Shown piece after piece: positions 61,065 through 64,000 of a stretch of DNA of 64,000 nucleotides. The position numbers were made by a program, and so were the translations under genes. Source of the stretch: Amoebidium appalachense (Eukaryota; Ichthyosporea); contig CAVNZM010000011.1 of the NCBI GenBank assembly GCA_963693365.1, positions 6,262,001 to 6,326,000 of the forward strand, written 5' to 3'. The notes beneath the pieces are model-generated. The model saw only the letters and a list, made by a program, of their open reading frames with translations. It ran no database searches and had not been told where the DNA came from. Each line of letters starts with the position of its first letter. The first letter of the stretch is position 1.

Positions 61065-61238
61065 TCGGACTTACTAATAGAGAGGCCGCCGCAGTACATC
61101 ATAATAAGTCGAACTCGAACATTCCGGGAAGCCCCTAATTTACTACTATTTCTACTGTACGGACTATCAAGGACTCGCGCACGGTGCCTCAGCGGAAGGC
61201 TCTGGGGCCTGACAGTGTATGGGGTAAGGAAAGGCGAT

Positions 61239-61468
61239 ACCGTTTTAACCCCCCCCCCCCCCCCCCCCCAGGCCCCGCCGGTGACCGATAATCATGATTA
61301 CTAGTAATTGCAAGGAGCTTGAAGGGGCACTACTACTCAGTGTAGTAGGAAACCGTGAGCCTCAGAGACCAACTTGAACTGCCTATGTAATAAAGGCAAC
61401 AACTTGGCAATGCACATGCAACCCTCCCTCCCCCCCCCCCTCTCCCCCCCCCCCCCCCCCCCCCCCCA

Positions 61469-61501
<33 letters not shown>

Positions 61502-61638
61502 CACACACACAATTTCTCGTCACAACTTGACACAAAAACACACAACACTGTATACATACACCGTAGTAGTTGAGACAGAGCCACACGACTTTATTCAATT
61601 ATGAACTAAGGGGGGCTGGGGGCACTGGCCGGGCCCCA

Positions 61639-61675
<37 letters not shown>

Positions 61676-62425
61676 AGAAAAAATATGGGCAGTCTGGAGT
61701 ACTAATATTGAAGTCAAACTGACACCTGATGATCAAAACACAGTATCATTATAGAACTTTGAAAACCCACACTCGCTGCCTCGGGTCGTTAGGCCGCTGC
61801 CAAGTTCAGAGCTGGCCTAGACAACCAAGTCATTGCATATACTTCGTGCCCAAAATGGAATAAGGAATTGCCGAGACGAGACCCAGTTGAACTAGGACTC
61901 AGCCAGGCTTCCCCTCGCACCAAAATTTTTGCAAGTGAACGGTTCCGAACTTCTAGTAGGGATTATCGCATTCAAGGTCCTATTTTCGGTGACCGTGGTA
62001 CACATCTCGACATGGTATATATACCCAAATACGGTAAGATACACAAAAATGGCAAAAACGACAACCTCCCTAAACAGGTAGTACCCAGGCTCCAAAAAGC
62101 TAATAATTAGCACCAAAACAAGCGTGAGCCAATTAGAATCCATGGTGCAAATTTAAAGGACGGCCAATCGGCCGGATCAGATCTGACCGGCGCCAGAAAT
62201 ATATAAAGAGGCATAGCCGCTCCGGCAGGTTAAATCAGACTGAGATATCAAATGTTCAGTATACCACCTTAGTACATGGTAGCAAGAACGGGGGGAGAGG
62301 GAGGGGTCCACTCCATCATCGCGGTGCATCGTGTGCATGCACGTGTCACGTCTGTGTGTGTACACATGTGTGTGTGTGGGGTGGGGGGAGGGGGGGGAGG
62401 CCGGGGGGGGGGTGGGGGGGAGGCG

Positions 62426-62456
<31 letters not shown>

Positions 62457-62470
62457 GGGGGGGGGGGATA
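61239..62470. repeat. Intergenic with C, G and CA tracts
   Basis: Poly-C at 61251-61269, C/CA at 61429-61510, poly-G at 61640-61674, G-rich at 62378-62467. Unique sequence between them shows no convincing coding region. Confidence 0.7.
62200..62208 (+). promoter_or_regulatory. Possible TATA-type promoter
   Basis: TATATAAAG is preceded by CCAAT motifs near 62129 and 62164 on the plus strand, a spacing typical of a TATA/CCAAT promoter. I see no coding exon downstream before the window's end, so the target, if any, is unknown. Confidence 0.25.
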
Positions 62471-63107
62471 TCGATGCCCGGGTGGCAGTAACAGTCGACT
62501 TCCCAGTGAGTGACTGGGTCCAGTTAAACTTCATCTTCGGAAAGAAACTTTGCTGTATATAATCATTCTCAGGGCTGAGAGCCATTTCCTCAGTGCTGGC
62601 CACGGCCCGGGTTGCAAACGGTGGTGTTCTTACCTATGTTATACCGTAATATTATTTCAGTGGGCTATTCGTGAGACGTAGTTACCGTAGTGAACAGGAA
62701 GTTACAGGTACGGTAGAGAATCCGTGCCTGAGATGACATTCAACTGTAGTCTTACTTAATCTTCCTTTAGTCTATAGTACGTGTACCGTAGCGGCTAGAC
62801 AGCCTAGAAATGTAATGGCAGAAGTTACTTTGTACAGTACCTGGGGAGGGGTCCACTACCCCCCCCCCCCCTCCCCCCTCCCCCCCTCTCCCGTCACTAC
62901 GGTCCACGACCCCCCCCCCCCCCCCCCCCCCCCTCCCCTCCCCCCGGGGAAGGCTGGTCCACACTCAGTGCCTTTGTTGGTTTCATATCATCGGATGCCG
63001 TCCTTATACGCTAAGTTACGAGCCAAAGTGCCCGCACTATGATAGCGCACATTTAATGCTAAATTACTAGCGGCTGTCAAAGTTTGCGAATGGATATGGT
63101 TATGATA

Positions 63108-64000
<893 letters not shown>

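Noticed and set aside
61868-62110. 80-codon frame with low-repeat composition
   Set aside because: Begins at a non-ATG codon, has no recognisable domain and no neighbouring splice sites that extend it.

Overview
This is a nuclear window from a eukaryote with canonical GT-AG introns, short exons (about 40-190 nt) and the standard genetic code. I rebuilt five intact protein-coding genes: a trypsin-like protease, VPS26, a secreted ParB-like protein, WDR74/NSA1 and a PPP1R3-like glycogen-targeting subunit. There is also a frame-disrupted homeobox gene and a tRNA-Lys(CTT). A CBM21 + RVxF PP1 subunit, a homeodomain and animal-like VPS26/WDR74 together suggest an opisthokont. My best guess is a unicellular holozoan, possibly ichthyosporean, but this is inference only.

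Layout. 1-5.6 kb: AT-rich, no convincing gene. 5.6-7.2 kb: homeobox gene (+). 7.2-13.8 kb: intergenic DNA with two full-length SINE-like copies and very large microsatellites. 13.97-15.49 kb: intronless secreted trypsin-like protease (+). 18.2-28.5 kb: VPS26 (-), 10 exons, with a tRNA-Lys nested in one intron. 28.5-31 kb: a tandem duplication and unassigned ORFs. 31-36.8 kb: 7-exon secreted ParB-like protein (+). 39.35-51.25 kb: WDR74/NSA1 (-), 12 exons. 53.5-55.2 kb: 3-exon PPP1R3-like gene (-). 55.3-63 kb: mostly non-coding, with a 1 kb GA tract and an unusual array of palindromic 'AGCAGAAT' motifs. 63.1 kb to the end: possible last exon of a gene running off the right edge (-).

The genes look like unrelated housekeeping or secreted functions, not an operon-like system: retromer cargo sorting, 60S ribosome biogenesis, glycogen metabolism, secreted enzymes and a transcription factor. 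The remarkable part is the intron architecture. Introns of VPS26, the ParB-like gene and WDR74 are 0.35-1.9 kb long and dominated by (CA)n/(GT)n, poly-C/poly-G up to tens of bases, (GA)n, and a dispersed family I interpret as a tRNA-derived SINE with a C(n)A(n)-like tail. Every recognisable SINE body inside a gene is in the sense orientation of its host gene. Several splice donors and acceptors are made by the microsatellite itself. In two genes a tandem repeat array starts exactly at an exon/5' splice-site junction and carries decayed copies of it. These features together hint at a repeat-driven mode of intron growth.

Exon boundaries were derived by hand. The summed exon lengths close in frame for each spliced gene: VPS26 329 aa, ParB-like 416 aa, WDR74 396 aa, PPP1R3-like 382 aa. 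No database search was possible.
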